Source: an uncultured Clostridia bacterium
Lineage (GTDB): Bacteria > Bacillota > Clostridia > Christensenellales > UBA1242
DNA length: 19,162 bases
Direction of reading: 5' to 3'
Assembly (NCBI GenBank): GCA_946615295.1
Contig: CAMOHL010000003.1
Location: forward strand, 1-19,162
The notes beneath the pieces were generated by a model. That model was not told the DNA's origin. It ran no database searches and saw only the letters and a program-made list of their open reading frames with translations. The position numbers and the translations under genes were made by a program. Below are positions 1 to 6,235 of this stretch, piece after piece; within the stretch, counting starts at the first letter, position 1; each line of letters starts with the position of its first letter.

Positions 1-1491
1 AATCTGATTTTCAATTTTATTATCAATGTTTTCAATACTATTTTGTTGAGAATTAACACTTAGTATATTTGAAATACTTTGATGATTTTCAATATTGTTT
101 TGATTATTTTCAAAAGTTGAAATATTTTGATTAGTATTTGAATTATCTTTTTTTGTTTTGCTCACATTTTCAAAATAGTTGGAGTAGTCATCTTCTGGTA
201 ATTCATATTGCAAACTATCTGAAAATTTGTTTATTGTCAAATGTGATTTTAAGTAGTCAGCCAAAACATTTTCATTGTTTTTTTGCAATTTTTCAATTCT
301 TGATTCTTCTTGCATTTCATCTTCAATATTATTTGTACTGACAGTTTCATTATTTTGTTGAGATGTTGACAAATTTTCGAAACGATTGTTTTGATCATCC
401 TGATGAATTTCTATAGATTTTTCAAAATTTTTACTTTCATCAATATTAACAATTTGTTCAATGTTTATATTTTGCTCAATTTTTTCATTTTCATTTTCAT
501 TTTGATAACTGTCATTATTTTGATTTTCAACAGTTTGCAAATTAGACATAATATCATCAAAACTCATTGAATTTTCTTCATTTTGTGTTGTTTCTATATT
601 TGTTTTGTTTTGATTGTCTTCGTTTGCAAAATTAAAAGAGAACAAATCTAATTGAGTGTTTTCTTTAATATTTTCTATATCGTTTTTATTTTCAGCATCA
701 AAGTTGTCTTTATTTTCAACAATCTCTTTTTCTTGATTATCATTGCCATCAAAGACATCTTTGACTTTTATGATGTTTTCATTGTCAAATAGAGTAGATT
801 GGTCTTTGTTTTCAGCAGTTTCATCAATTTTTTCAAAGCTGTTTTTTGACATATTTTCTTCATTTTCAATATTAGTATTTTCAGAATTATTAATATTTTC
901 AACATTTTCCAAATTATTGTTATGATTTTCGTTAAAATTATAATTTGTGAACATAGAAAACAAATCATCACTTGAATTTGAAGAATTTTGTTCGTTTTTG
1001 TTGATTGAATTGTCTTTTGAGTTAACAGTTTTTTCTGTTGATTCAGTATATTGGATATCATTTGAATTATTTATTATCGCAGAAACATTTTCACTTGTTG
1101 TTGTGCGAGTTTTTATATCTTCAATTTGAGTTGTTATGTTTTCAATTTCTTTTTCAATCTCTGATTTTTCAAATAAACTGTCAACAATATCATCTCTAGC
1201 ATCAGTCCATGCAAAATTTGAGCCATTTATTCTGTCTAGCCCTTTTTTTGTAAGAGAATAGTAGTGTCTTCGACCACCCAAAGCACTATCTCTCCAATAA
1301 CTTGTTATATCACCTTGTGCTTCAAGTCTTTTTAGACCACTATACAAACTTGCTTGTTTTAATATGTAACTTCCATTTGTTTTTTCTTCAATTTCTTTGC
1401 ATATTTCATAGCCATATTTGTCGCCAGATTGAAGAGCTTTTAGCAAGATATTATACACAGAACCTCTGCCTGAACCAATGCTTTTTTTCAT
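1..1491 (-). CDS. PadR-family transcriptional regulator with very long Asn/Glu/Gln-rich tail (3' end outside window)
   Basis: Open frame of 497 codons from the ATG at 1491 to the window edge, with no stop reached. Residues 1-90 form a PadR-type winged helix: a short basic N-terminus, the YGYEI segment at 26-30, the SLYSGLKRLEAQG helix at 48-60, and the GGRRHYYSLTKKG wing at 72-84. PadR proteins usually have only a coiled-coil dimerisation region of about 80-100 residues after this. Here, from about residue 110, the protein becomes a low-complexity run of Asn, Glu, Gln, Asp, Ser, Ile and Phe, with recurring ENxEN and FEN units, for at least 385 residues. A good ribosome site (AAGGAG, 8 nt before the ATG) and a TTGACA-17-TATCAT promoter support the start. 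Ligand and targets are unknown. The divergent neighbour and the tandem motif at 1550-1573 suggest autoregulation (inference). Confidence 0.85.
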   Translation of the reverse strand, partial: MKKSIGSGRGSVYNILLKALQSGDKYGYEICKEIEEKTNGSYILKQASLYSGLKRLEAQGDITSYWRDSALGGRRHYYSLTKKGLDRINGSNFAWTDARDDIVDSLFEKSEIEKEIENITTQIEDIKTRTTTSENVSAIINNSNDIQYTESTEKTVNSKDNSINKNEQNSSNSSDDLFSMFTNYNFNENHNNNLENVENINNSENTNIENEENMSKNSFEKIDETAENKDQSTLFDNENIIKVKDVFDGNDNQEKEIVENKDNFDAENKNDIENIKENTQLDLFSFNFANEDNQNKTNIETTQNEENSMSFDDIMSNLQTVENQNNDSYQNENENEKIEQNINIEQIVNIDESKNFEKSIEIHQDDQNNRFENLSTSQQNNETVSTNNIEDEMQEESRIEKLQKNNENVLADYLKSHLTINKFSDSLQYELPEDDYSNYFENVSKTKKDNSNTNQNISTFENNQNNIENHQSISNILSVNSQQNSIENIDNKIENQI

Positions 1492-1513
1492 TTGTATTAC
1501 TCCTTATGTTATA

Positions 1514-1542
1514 ATGATATAATAATTCAAAAATTTTGTCAA
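1514..1542 (-). promoter_or_regulatory. padR-like gene promoter (sigma-A type)
   Basis: On the minus strand, TTGACA (1542-1537), a 17-nt spacer and TATCAT (1519-1514). The predicted transcription start near 1507 leaves a leader of about 16 nt that contains AAGGAG at 1505-1500. Confidence 0.7.
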
Positions 1543-1549
1543 ACATAAT

Positions 1550-1573
1550 ACTATGCAAACTATTATGCAAACT
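1550..1573 (+). promoter_or_regulatory. Tandem 12-nt repeat, candidate PadR operator between divergent promoters
   Basis: ACTATGCAAACT is followed at once by ATTATGCAAACT (11 of 12 identical), giving two TATGCA half-sites separated by 6 nt. The pair sits between the back-to-back -35 elements of the padR-like gene and the YgjP-like gene, where a repressor could control both. A near copy lies at 12280-12303. That PadR binds here is inference. Confidence 0.5.
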
Positions 1574-1583
1574 ATAATTTTTG

Positions 1584-1612
1584 TTGTAAATATTAGAATT
1601 ATGTGATATAAT
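1584..1612 (+). promoter_or_regulatory. Promoter of the YgjP-like gene, placed for a leaderless mRNA
   Basis: TTGTAA (1584-1589), a 17-nt spacer and TATAAT (1607-1612), with the extended -10 TGA directly before it. Only 6 nt (1613-1618) separate the -10 from the ATG at 1619, so transcription should start at or next to the start codon. Confidence 0.7.
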
Positions 1613-1618
1613 CACAAT

Positions 1619-2287
1619 ATGATTGAACCAAAAGAAATAATTAGAACAAACAGAAAGAGTTTGGCAATAACAATAGATGAAAATGGCAATTTGATAGTGC
1701 ATGCACCAAAGCAAATGCCACTTTATGATATCATTGGCTTTATTGAAAAAAAACAAAAATGGATTGATAAAAAAAGTAGTGAAGTGAAATCAACACTTTC
1801 AAAAAACAAGAATATTGTTCAATACAATGAAATATTTTTTCTTGGCAAAAGATATAAAGTAGTGGAAACAGTTGGAGTTGATTTTCCATATTTAACGGAA
1901 AACACCCTTTTGATTGAGAAGTGTAAATCACAAAAAAAGAAGCAAAATTTACTACAAAATTGGTATTTAAGAAATTTTGAAGCAGTAATAATGCCAAGAT
2001 TTGAAAAACTTATCAAATTTATGAAGCAAAAATACACATCAGTCAAAGTTATAAACAGCAAAGCAAAATGGGGTATGTGTGATTCTAAAAAGAATTTATA
2101 CTACAACTGGAAATTGTTGATGTTGAGTCCAGATATAATAGATTATGTTATAATTCACGAAATATCACATCTAATAGAGTTGAACCATTCAAAAAAATTT
2201 TGGAGTATTGTTGGAGCAGTGCTTCCAAACTACAAACAAATAAAAGAAGTGTTGAACAAATGTGGCTTTTTGATTAAATTATATTGA
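1619..2287 (+). CDS. YgjP-type (DUF45, SprT/M48-like) zinc metal-dependent hydrolase
   Basis: A 222-residue protein, the usual length for the YgjP/DUF45 family. Zinc ligands are visible as HEISH at 180-184 followed by His190, with the family's FW after it at 194-195. Upstream is a KWGMC segment at 150-154, a variant of the family's RWGSC. The N-terminal half carries the VHAP strand at 27-30. Family members are soluble metalloenzymes of poorly settled function; the E. coli protein has been reported to act on nucleotides, so I do not name a substrate. It is a single-gene unit divergent from the padR-like gene. The ATG at 1619 has no Shine-Dalgarno and lies 6 nt after a TATAAT box. An upstream start is excluded because it would lie in the promoter. 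Confidence 0.85.
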   Translation: MIEPKEIIRTNRKSLAITIDENGNLIVHAPKQMPLYDIIGFIEKKQKWIDKKSSEVKSTLSKNKNIVQYNEIFFLGKRYKVVETVGVDFPYLTENTLLIEKCKSQKKKQNLLQNWYLRNFEAVIMPRFEKLIKFMKQKYTSVKVINSKAKWGMCDSKKNLYYNWKLLMLSPDIIDYVIIHEISHLIELNHSKKFWSIVGAVLPNYKQIKEVLNKCGFLIKLY

Positions 2288-2444
2288 AATATCAAAAAAA
2301 CAATATCAATGTAATATGATTTAAAAAATAATAAAACAGAAAAAATATTTGTTCTCGTTCTTACAGATATAATAAAATAAGCAATAAATAAAAGTAATAT
2401 GTATTTTATGATAAAAGAAAAAGTATGAAAAGATAATAACATAT

Positions 2445-2474
2445 AAAAAACATCTATTTTTTTAGATGTTTTTT
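2445..2474. terminator. Bidirectional terminator hairpin after the YgjP-like gene
   Basis: A perfect 12-bp stem (AAAAAACATCTA at 2445-2456 against TAGATGTTTTTT at 2463-2474) with a 6-nt all-T loop. The A and T tracts at the base serve as the U-run on either strand. It lies about 160 nt past the plus-strand stop. Confidence 0.75.
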
Positions 2475-2538
2475 GTTTAATATAGTTTGTATTTTTGTCA
2501 GGAAATAGTGGAGTATTAGCAAAAATGAAAATGTAAAC

Positions 2539-2554
2539 CGAAATAAATATTTCG
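2539..2554. repeat. Short palindrome CGAAATA-AA-TATTTCG
   Basis: Two 7-nt arms around AA. It begins with CGAAATAAA, which recurs as the loop and first stem bases of the adjacent hairpin at 2571-2579, so the two structures share a sequence word. Function unknown. Confidence 0.45.
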
Positions 2555-2555
2555 C

Positions 2556-2590
2556 AAAACAACACTTTTACGAAATAAAAGTGTTGTTTT
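2556..2590 (-). terminator. Strong hairpin, likely terminator of the minus-strand gene ending at 2630
   Basis: A perfect 15-bp stem (2556-2570 against 2576-2590; core ACAACACTTTTA) with loop CGAAA. It lies about 40 nt downstream of the minus-strand stop. The T-tract is only the four T at the base of the stem, so termination may be partly through the strong stem. Confidence 0.65.
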
Positions 2591-2629
2591 TGAGCAGTTT
2601 TTAATTATTTTGAATTTTTGCTGATTTTT

Positions 2630-3628
2630 TTAATTATTTTGATTGTCGTTTTTAACGAATGTTTTATTGTTTGTTTTTTTGTTTTCATTTAATGCTTGGT
2701 CAATCATTTGGTCGCCATTTATCAATATAAACGATAATTTTTTGATAAGATTTTTAAAGTGAGAGTTTGCATAGTAGTTGTTTTGCTTAAACATTATAGT
2801 TGAATTATCAGCCAATTTTATATTATCAATATTGCATTGATTTAGATAATTTATAATATTGTTTAACATTTCGCTAAAATCATTGGTTATAAAGAATTGG
2901 TCTGGGACATTATACAAAACATTCTCCAAAAACAATGTTTTTGAACTGACTAAAATGTTTGATTGATTTGTTAGTATTAGCTCTAATTCGAGCATTTTTA
3001 TAAGTTTACATATTAAAAGATAATTGCCATTTGTATTGATGTTTTTTTGTTGTATATTTTTTAGAATTTCAGTAGGATTTTCCTTTATCTTATACCCTAG
3101 TTTTGTCAATTCAACAAAATTATCATTATCAAAATCATATCCAACATGAATAATGACGGAAATGTTTTCTTCTTCGTTTATCTTATATTTTACATACACC
3201 ACATTATTTCTACTTTGCACAGTATCATCTTCTGTGATGTATTCTTGAAATTGCTCGGCTATTTTTTTTGCAATATCAATTGCAGTTTTTTCTGTTTGAT
3301 TTGATGTTGCCAAAATTTGATTATATATGCTTTTTATTGTTCTTTTTGCTTTTTTTTGCTTTTTTTGTGCTATCTCTTTTTGCAAGATATTTCTATCAGA
3401 TTTTAGCACACAATAAAACTCGATTGGCTCAAATATTTGATAATTATTTTTTATGGCATAGGAACAATTTGGAATCAATGTCAAATTTTCGGTATCTATA
3501 TTTGAACAAATTTCAGTCAATACTCTTTTTGTTTCATCAAAGCAAGTATCTGCAATATTGTTGTATTGATTGTCATAATAATTCATAACATCAAACAACA
3601 AATCAATATTTTTTTTTGAAATAGCCAT
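2630..3628 (-). CDS. Uncharacterised 332-residue protein, possible degenerate nucleotidyltransferase fold
   Basis: I do not recognise this protein with confidence. The order of segments resembles a pol-beta-type nucleotidyltransferase: NCSYAIKN at 54-61 where the family has a Gly-Ser motif, an acidic strand EPIEFYCVL at 67-75, a later strand VVYVKYKI near 144-151 with a following beta strand, and a helical C-terminal half with NYLLICKLIKMLE near 202-214. The catalytic Gly-Ser and the Asp/Glu-x-Asp/Glu pair are not intact, so an active enzyme is doubtful. A Lys/Gln-rich patch (about 84-96) and an Asn/Lys-rich C-terminus are present; there is no signal peptide or membrane segment. The start is supported by AGAGG 7 nt upstream and by a promoter at 3647-3675. 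It is a monocistronic unit divergent from the recombinase. Confidence 0.6.
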   Translation of the reverse strand: MAISKKNIDLLFDVMNYYDNQYNNIADTCFDETKRVLTEICSNIDTENLTLIPNCSYAIKNNYQIFEPIEFYCVLKSDRNILQKEIAQKKQKKAKRTIKSIYNQILATSNQTEKTAIDIAKKIAEQFQEYITEDDTVQSRNNVVYVKYKINEEENISVIIHVGYDFDNDNFVELTKLGYKIKENPTEILKNIQQKNINTNGNYLLICKLIKMLELELILTNQSNILVSSKTLFLENVLYNVPDQFFITNDFSEMLNNIINYLNQCNIDNIKLADNSTIMFKQNNYYANSHFKNLIKKLSFILINGDQMIDQALNENKKTNNKTFVKNDNQNN

Positions 3629-3646
3629 AGTTTTACCTCTAAAATA

Positions 3647-3675
3647 ATTTTATTATTATTTAATTTCATTGTCAA
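3647..3675 (-). promoter_or_regulatory. Promoter of the 2630-3628 gene
   Basis: On the minus strand, TTGACA (3675-3670), a 17-nt spacer and TAAAAT (3652-3647). The leader contains GAGG. Its -35 is the mirror image of the recombinase gene's -35: TGTCAAA and TTTGACA form a 7-nt inverted repeat 7 nt apart (3670-3690). Confidence 0.7.
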
Positions 3676-3684
3676 ACAAATTAT

Positions 3685-3712
3685 TTGACAAACAAATTGG
3701 TTTTTATATAAT
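3685..3712 (+). promoter_or_regulatory. Promoter of the xer-type gene, placed for a leaderless mRNA
   Basis: TTGACA (3685-3690), a 16-nt spacer and TATAAT (3707-3712). Seven nt (AATTTAT) then separate it from the ATG at 3720, and no ribosome site is present. Confidence 0.75.
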
Positions 3713-3719
3713 AATTTAT

Positions 3720-4766
3720 ATGGATAATTATTTCACAGAACGAAATGTTAAAACAATTGAAAAAATAAGAATAAAGCAAAGATATTTGCCACAATGTTCA
3801 AATGATTTTTTGCTAGGTATAGAAAATTCGACATCATCACTGACAAGACTTGGATATTGTTATGATATGCTCACTTTTTTTACATATTTAAGTGCTGAAT
3901 GTCCAAAATTTTATGGAAAACCTGTAAAAAGTTTTACTTATGATGATTTGAATATGGTTTCAGATTATGACATAGAACACTATTTGAGTTACTTGAACGG
4001 TTACAAAACTGTTGATGGAAAGTTCTATTCAAATTCTGAAAAAACAAAGGCAAGAAAATTTGCTTGCATAAGAGCTATGTTTAAGTTCTTTTTCAAAAAA
4101 AATAAAATAAATTCAAATGTTACAGAAAAAGTAAATTCTCCTAAAATTCACGAAAAAGAAATTATTAGATTGGAAGTTGACGAAGTTGCAAATTTGCTTG
4201 ATAGTGTTGAATCTGGCGACAAATTGACAAAACATCAACGACAATTTCATAACTTGAACGAAAAAAGAGATTTGGCCATCTTGACATTGTTTTTGGGAAC
4301 AGGAATTCGTATAAGCGAACTTGTTGGTTTGAATGTGAGCGATATTGATATGGAGCAAAATGCTTTTACCATCACTCGAAAAGGTGGAAATCGTGTTATT
4401 TTGTATTTCAGTGATGAAGTCAAAACTGCTCTGTCAAACTATTTGGTTGAAAGATTGTCAAATAAAAATGTTGACAAAGATGAAAAGGCATTGTTTTTGT
4501 CTTTGAGAAACAAACGATTAACAGTTAGGTCAATTGAAATTCTTGTAAAAAAATATAGCAAAACTGTTACTCCACTAAAACATATCACTCCACATAAATT
4601 GCGAAGTACTTATGGAACAAATCTATATAAGGAAACCGGAGATATTTATGTTGTTGCTGATGTTTTGGGACATAAAGATGTAAATACAACAAAAAAATAT
4701 TATGCTGCCATAACTGATGATATAAGGCGAAATGCAGCTAATAAAGTTAAATTGAGAAAAAATTAG
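3720..4766 (+). CDS. XerC/XerD-type tyrosine recombinase
   Basis: A 348-residue site-specific recombinase. The N-terminal SAM-like core-binding domain occupies about 30-150 and the catalytic domain about 160-340. The active-site set is complete: Arg197 in GTGIRISEL, Lys221 in TRKGGNR, His292 and Arg295 in HKLR, His318 in LGHKD, and the Tyr327 nucleophile nine residues after His318. Length and motifs fit XerC/XerD, whose role is chromosome dimer resolution at dif. It has no cargo genes and I found no att-like repeats, so a housekeeping role is more likely than an element integrase. The frame is open further upstream to 3669, but that extension would cover the promoter, so I start at 3720. lexA follows 70 nt downstream with its own promoter. 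Confidence 0.85.
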   Translation: MDNYFTERNVKTIEKIRIKQRYLPQCSNDFLLGIENSTSSLTRLGYCYDMLTFFTYLSAECPKFYGKPVKSFTYDDLNMVSDYDIEHYLSYLNGYKTVDGKFYSNSEKTKARKFACIRAMFKFFFKKNKINSNVTEKVNSPKIHEKEIIRLEVDEVANLLDSVESGDKLTKHQRQFHNLNEKRDLAILTLFLGTGIRISELVGLNVSDIDMEQNAFTITRKGGNRVILYFSDEVKTALSNYLVERLSNKNVDKDEKALFLSLRNKRLTVRSIEILVKKYSKTVTPLKHITPHKLRSTYGTNLYKETGDIYVVADVLGHKDVNTTKKYYAAITDDIRRNAANKVKLRKN

Positions 4767-4778
4767 AACAAATGTTTG
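4765..4778 (+). promoter_or_regulatory. LexA operator (SOS box) of lexA
   Basis: AGAACAAATGTTTG agrees with the Firmicute SOS box CGAACRNRYGTTCG at 12 of 14 positions, with the GAAC-N4-GTT core intact. It overlaps the TTGACA -35 by three bases, the expected geometry for autorepression. A second GTTC half-site follows at 4784-4787. Confidence 0.65.
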
Positions 4779-4793
4779 ACATTGTTCTTTTTT
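4765..4793 (+). terminator. Intrinsic terminator of the xer-type gene
   Basis: AGAACA-(A)-ATGT pairs with ACAT-TGTTCT (10 bp with one bulged A, loop TTG), followed by six T at 4788-4793. It starts inside the stop codon of the recombinase gene and overlaps the lexA -35 and SOS box. Confidence 0.6.
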
Positions 4794-4804
4794 GATGATA
4801 TAAT
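4776..4804 (+). promoter_or_regulatory. Consensus sigma-A promoter of lexA
   Basis: TTGACA (4776-4781), a 17-nt spacer and TATAAT (4799-4804), with the extended -10 TGA before it. Every -35 and -10 position matches consensus. The predicted start near 4811 gives a leader of about 26 nt carrying TGAGG. Confidence 0.85.
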
Positions 4805-4836
4805 AAAATCAAAATAATGGTTTTGTGAGGTTTTTT

Positions 4837-5469
4837 ATGAGAAATCTTGAAACAAATATAAAAAATTTGATGGATTTTATTGTTGAATACAACACAGCAA
4901 ACGGATATATGCCAAGTGTTAGAGAAATGGCATCACACATTGGTATAAAAAGCACTTCAACAATAAACTACTATATTGATATTTTGGAACAAAGAAACTA
5001 TCTTAAAAGACATAGTGAAAAAAACAGAGCAAGAGCTTTGGAAATTGTCAAAGAGACTCCAAAATTTGTTCGATACAATGAATATTGCCCAGAGATAACA
5101 AATATTCCACTTGTTGGAACAATCACTGCCGGAGAGCCAATTTTGGCCATAGAAAACATAGAAAGTCAATTTGGTTTTCCAGAAGATTTGTTTGGCAGTT
5201 CTGATTTATTTATGCTGAATGTAACCGGTGAAAGTATGATAAATGCTGGCATATACAATAACGATATAATTGTTGTGAGAAAACAAAATTATGCAAACAA
5301 TGGAGAAATTGTTGCAGCACTTGTTGATGACTGTGCAACAGTAAAGAGATTTTATAAAGAAGAAAACAGAATAAGACTTCAACCAGAAAATCCAACAATG
5401 GCACCAATTTATGTTGATAACTGCACAATCTTAGGAAAGGTTGTTGGTCTTGTTAGAAAAATGAGATAA
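4837..5469 (+). CDS. lexA: LexA repressor (SOS response), S24 self-cleaving
   Basis: A 211-residue LexA. The N-terminal winged helix (about 1-65) includes MPSVREMASHIGIKS, and the C-terminal latent protease follows. The Ala98-Gly99 cleavage site lies in TAGEP. The catalytic dyad is Ser133 in TGESM and Lys170 in ATVKRF. RecA filaments on damaged DNA trigger self-cleavage at Ala-Gly and release SOS genes. The upstream GTG at 4825 is in frame, but it overlaps the ribosome site TGAGG, which is 6 nt before the ATG at 4837, so I use the ATG. The gene has its own consensus promoter with an SOS box, so autoregulation is expected. It converges on rluB across a shared terminator. Confidence 0.95.
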   Translation: MRNLETNIKNLMDFIVEYNTANGYMPSVREMASHIGIKSTSTINYYIDILEQRNYLKRHSEKNRARALEIVKETPKFVRYNEYCPEITNIPLVGTITAGEPILAIENIESQFGFPEDLFGSSDLFMLNVTGESMINAGIYNNDIIVVRKQNYANNGEIVAALVDDCATVKRFYKEENRIRLQPENPTMAPIYVDNCTILGKVVGLVRKMR

Positions 5470-5492
5470 GTAAAAAAAGTAACAAAAATATA

Positions 5493-5520
5493 AAAAAATA
5501 GGGATTTTACCCTATTTTTT
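5493..5520. terminator. Bidirectional terminator between lexA and rluB
   Basis: An 11-bp stem, AAAAAATAGGG (5493-5503) against CCCTATTTTTT (5510-5520), loop ATTTTA. A and T tracts flank the GC core on both sides, so it can serve lexA (plus) and the rluB operon (minus, stop at 5530). Confidence 0.9.
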
Positions 5521-5529
5521 GTTATTTTT

Positions 5530-6231
5530 TTATAAACTATACAAATAGTCAATTTCTTTTTGTGAGAGTGTTCTATATTCTCCCCTTTTTAAATTTCCTA
5601 GTTCTAAATCTGCAATTTTTATTCTTTTCAAAAACACAACTTTCTTGCCAACAACTTCAAACATTTTTCTAATTTCTCTGTTTCTACCTTCAAAAATTGT
5701 TACTTTCATTTTTGTAGTGTTGTTTTCACTTTCCAAGATGTTTATTTTGCAACCATGTAGTTTGTATTCATCAATAACCACACCATTTTGCAGTTTTTCA
5801 ATTTCACCTTTTGAAATTGTTGAATTGATATTTACAAGATATGTTTTTGATATGTTGTGTTTTGGATGAGTTAGCTTGTAGGTCAACTCACCATCATTTG
5901 TGAGTAGCAATAATCCTTCACTTTCAAAATCTAATCTTCCTATTGGAAAAATTCTTGTTTTTGTGTTTATCAAATCAACAACAGTTTTCCTGTTTCTATC
6001 ATCTTTTGCAGAAGAAATATATCCTTTTGGCTTGTTTAACAAGTAATATTCAAACTGTTGAGCAATTTTTATTTTTTTGTCATCAAAAAGAACAATGTCA
6101 TCAACTTTCACATCAGTTGAAAGTTCAGTAGTAACAACACCATTAACTTTTATTCTTCCAGATTTTATCAATTCTTCTGCTTTTCTTCTGCTAGCAACAC
6201 CTGCTGTTGCCAAGTATTTGTTTATTCTCAT
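5530..6231 (-). CDS. rluB: RluB/RsuA-family 16S/23S rRNA pseudouridine synthase
   Basis: A 233-residue protein. The S4 RNA-binding domain occupies 1-60, beginning with MRINKYLATAGVASRRKAEE. The RsuA/RluB catalytic domain follows, with the Asp nucleophile at 101 in GRLDFESEG. NKPKG at 66-70 and GRNREIRKMFE near the C-terminus are typical. It isomerises a uridine in ribosomal RNA; the family member in this genomic position is usually RluB (23S rRNA). An in-frame TTG lies 7 codons upstream (6252), but the family begins at the ATG at 6231. That ATG is 4 nt past the stop of the carboxypeptidase gene and has no strong ribosome site, so translation is probably coupled. Last gene of the minus-strand operon. 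Confidence 0.88.
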   Translation of the reverse strand: MRINKYLATAGVASRRKAEELIKSGRIKVNGVVTTELSTDVKVDDIVLFDDKKIKIAQQFEYYLLNKPKGYISSAKDDRNRKTVVDLINTKTRIFPIGRLDFESEGLLLLTNDGELTYKLTHPKHNISKTYLVNINSTISKGEIEKLQNGVVIDEYKLHGCKINILESENNTTKMKVTIFEGRNREIRKMFEVVGKKVVFLKRIKIADLELGNLKRGEYRTLSQKEIDYLYSL

Positions 6232-6235
6232 CTCT

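Larger units (their letters stand above)
2288..2629. other. Convergent intergenic region with three hairpins
   Basis: The 342 bases between the stops of two convergent genes hold three inverted repeats (2445-2474, 2539-2554, 2556-2590) and no coding sequence I can support. The 111-codon minus-strand frame crossing it (2230-2565) runs through the first hairpin and into the 3' end of the YgjP-like gene. Confidence 0.6.

Noticed and set aside
768..1061. A 97-codon minus-strand frame inside the PadR tail region
   Set aside because: It overlaps the continuous padR frame in another phase, where the repetitive Asn/Glu codons yield Ile/Leu/Lys-rich shadows; no start signals.
1..1200. Repetitive TTTTCAAT-like words suggesting a CRISPR or tandem array
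   Set aside because: The words are irregularly spaced and follow the codons for Glu-Asn repeats in one intact frame; no constant repeat-spacer pattern.
2230..2565. A 111-codon hydrophobic minus-strand frame in the convergent gap
   Set aside because: It runs through a perfect terminator hairpin and into the 3' end of the YgjP-like gene, has no ribosome site, and its hydrophobicity is what AT-rich noncoding sequence gives when translated.
2764..2775. An exact ACTATGCAAACT copy on the minus strand as a third PadR site
   Set aside because: It is a single half-site inside the 2630-3628 coding sequence, where it encodes ordinary codons (Tyr-Ala-Asn); it lacks the second repeat and warns that single half-sites can arise by chance.
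3669..3719. Longer N-terminus of the recombinase and, similarly, of Spo0A (to 15906)
   Set aside because: Both extensions cover well-formed -35/-10 promoters and lack ribosome sites; family alignments start at the downstream Met.
3720..4766. Recombinase as marker of an integrative element or invertible switch
   Set aside because: No cargo genes, no tRNA, and no paired att-like or inverted repeats flanking it beyond the promoter dyad; motifs and length fit housekeeping Xer.
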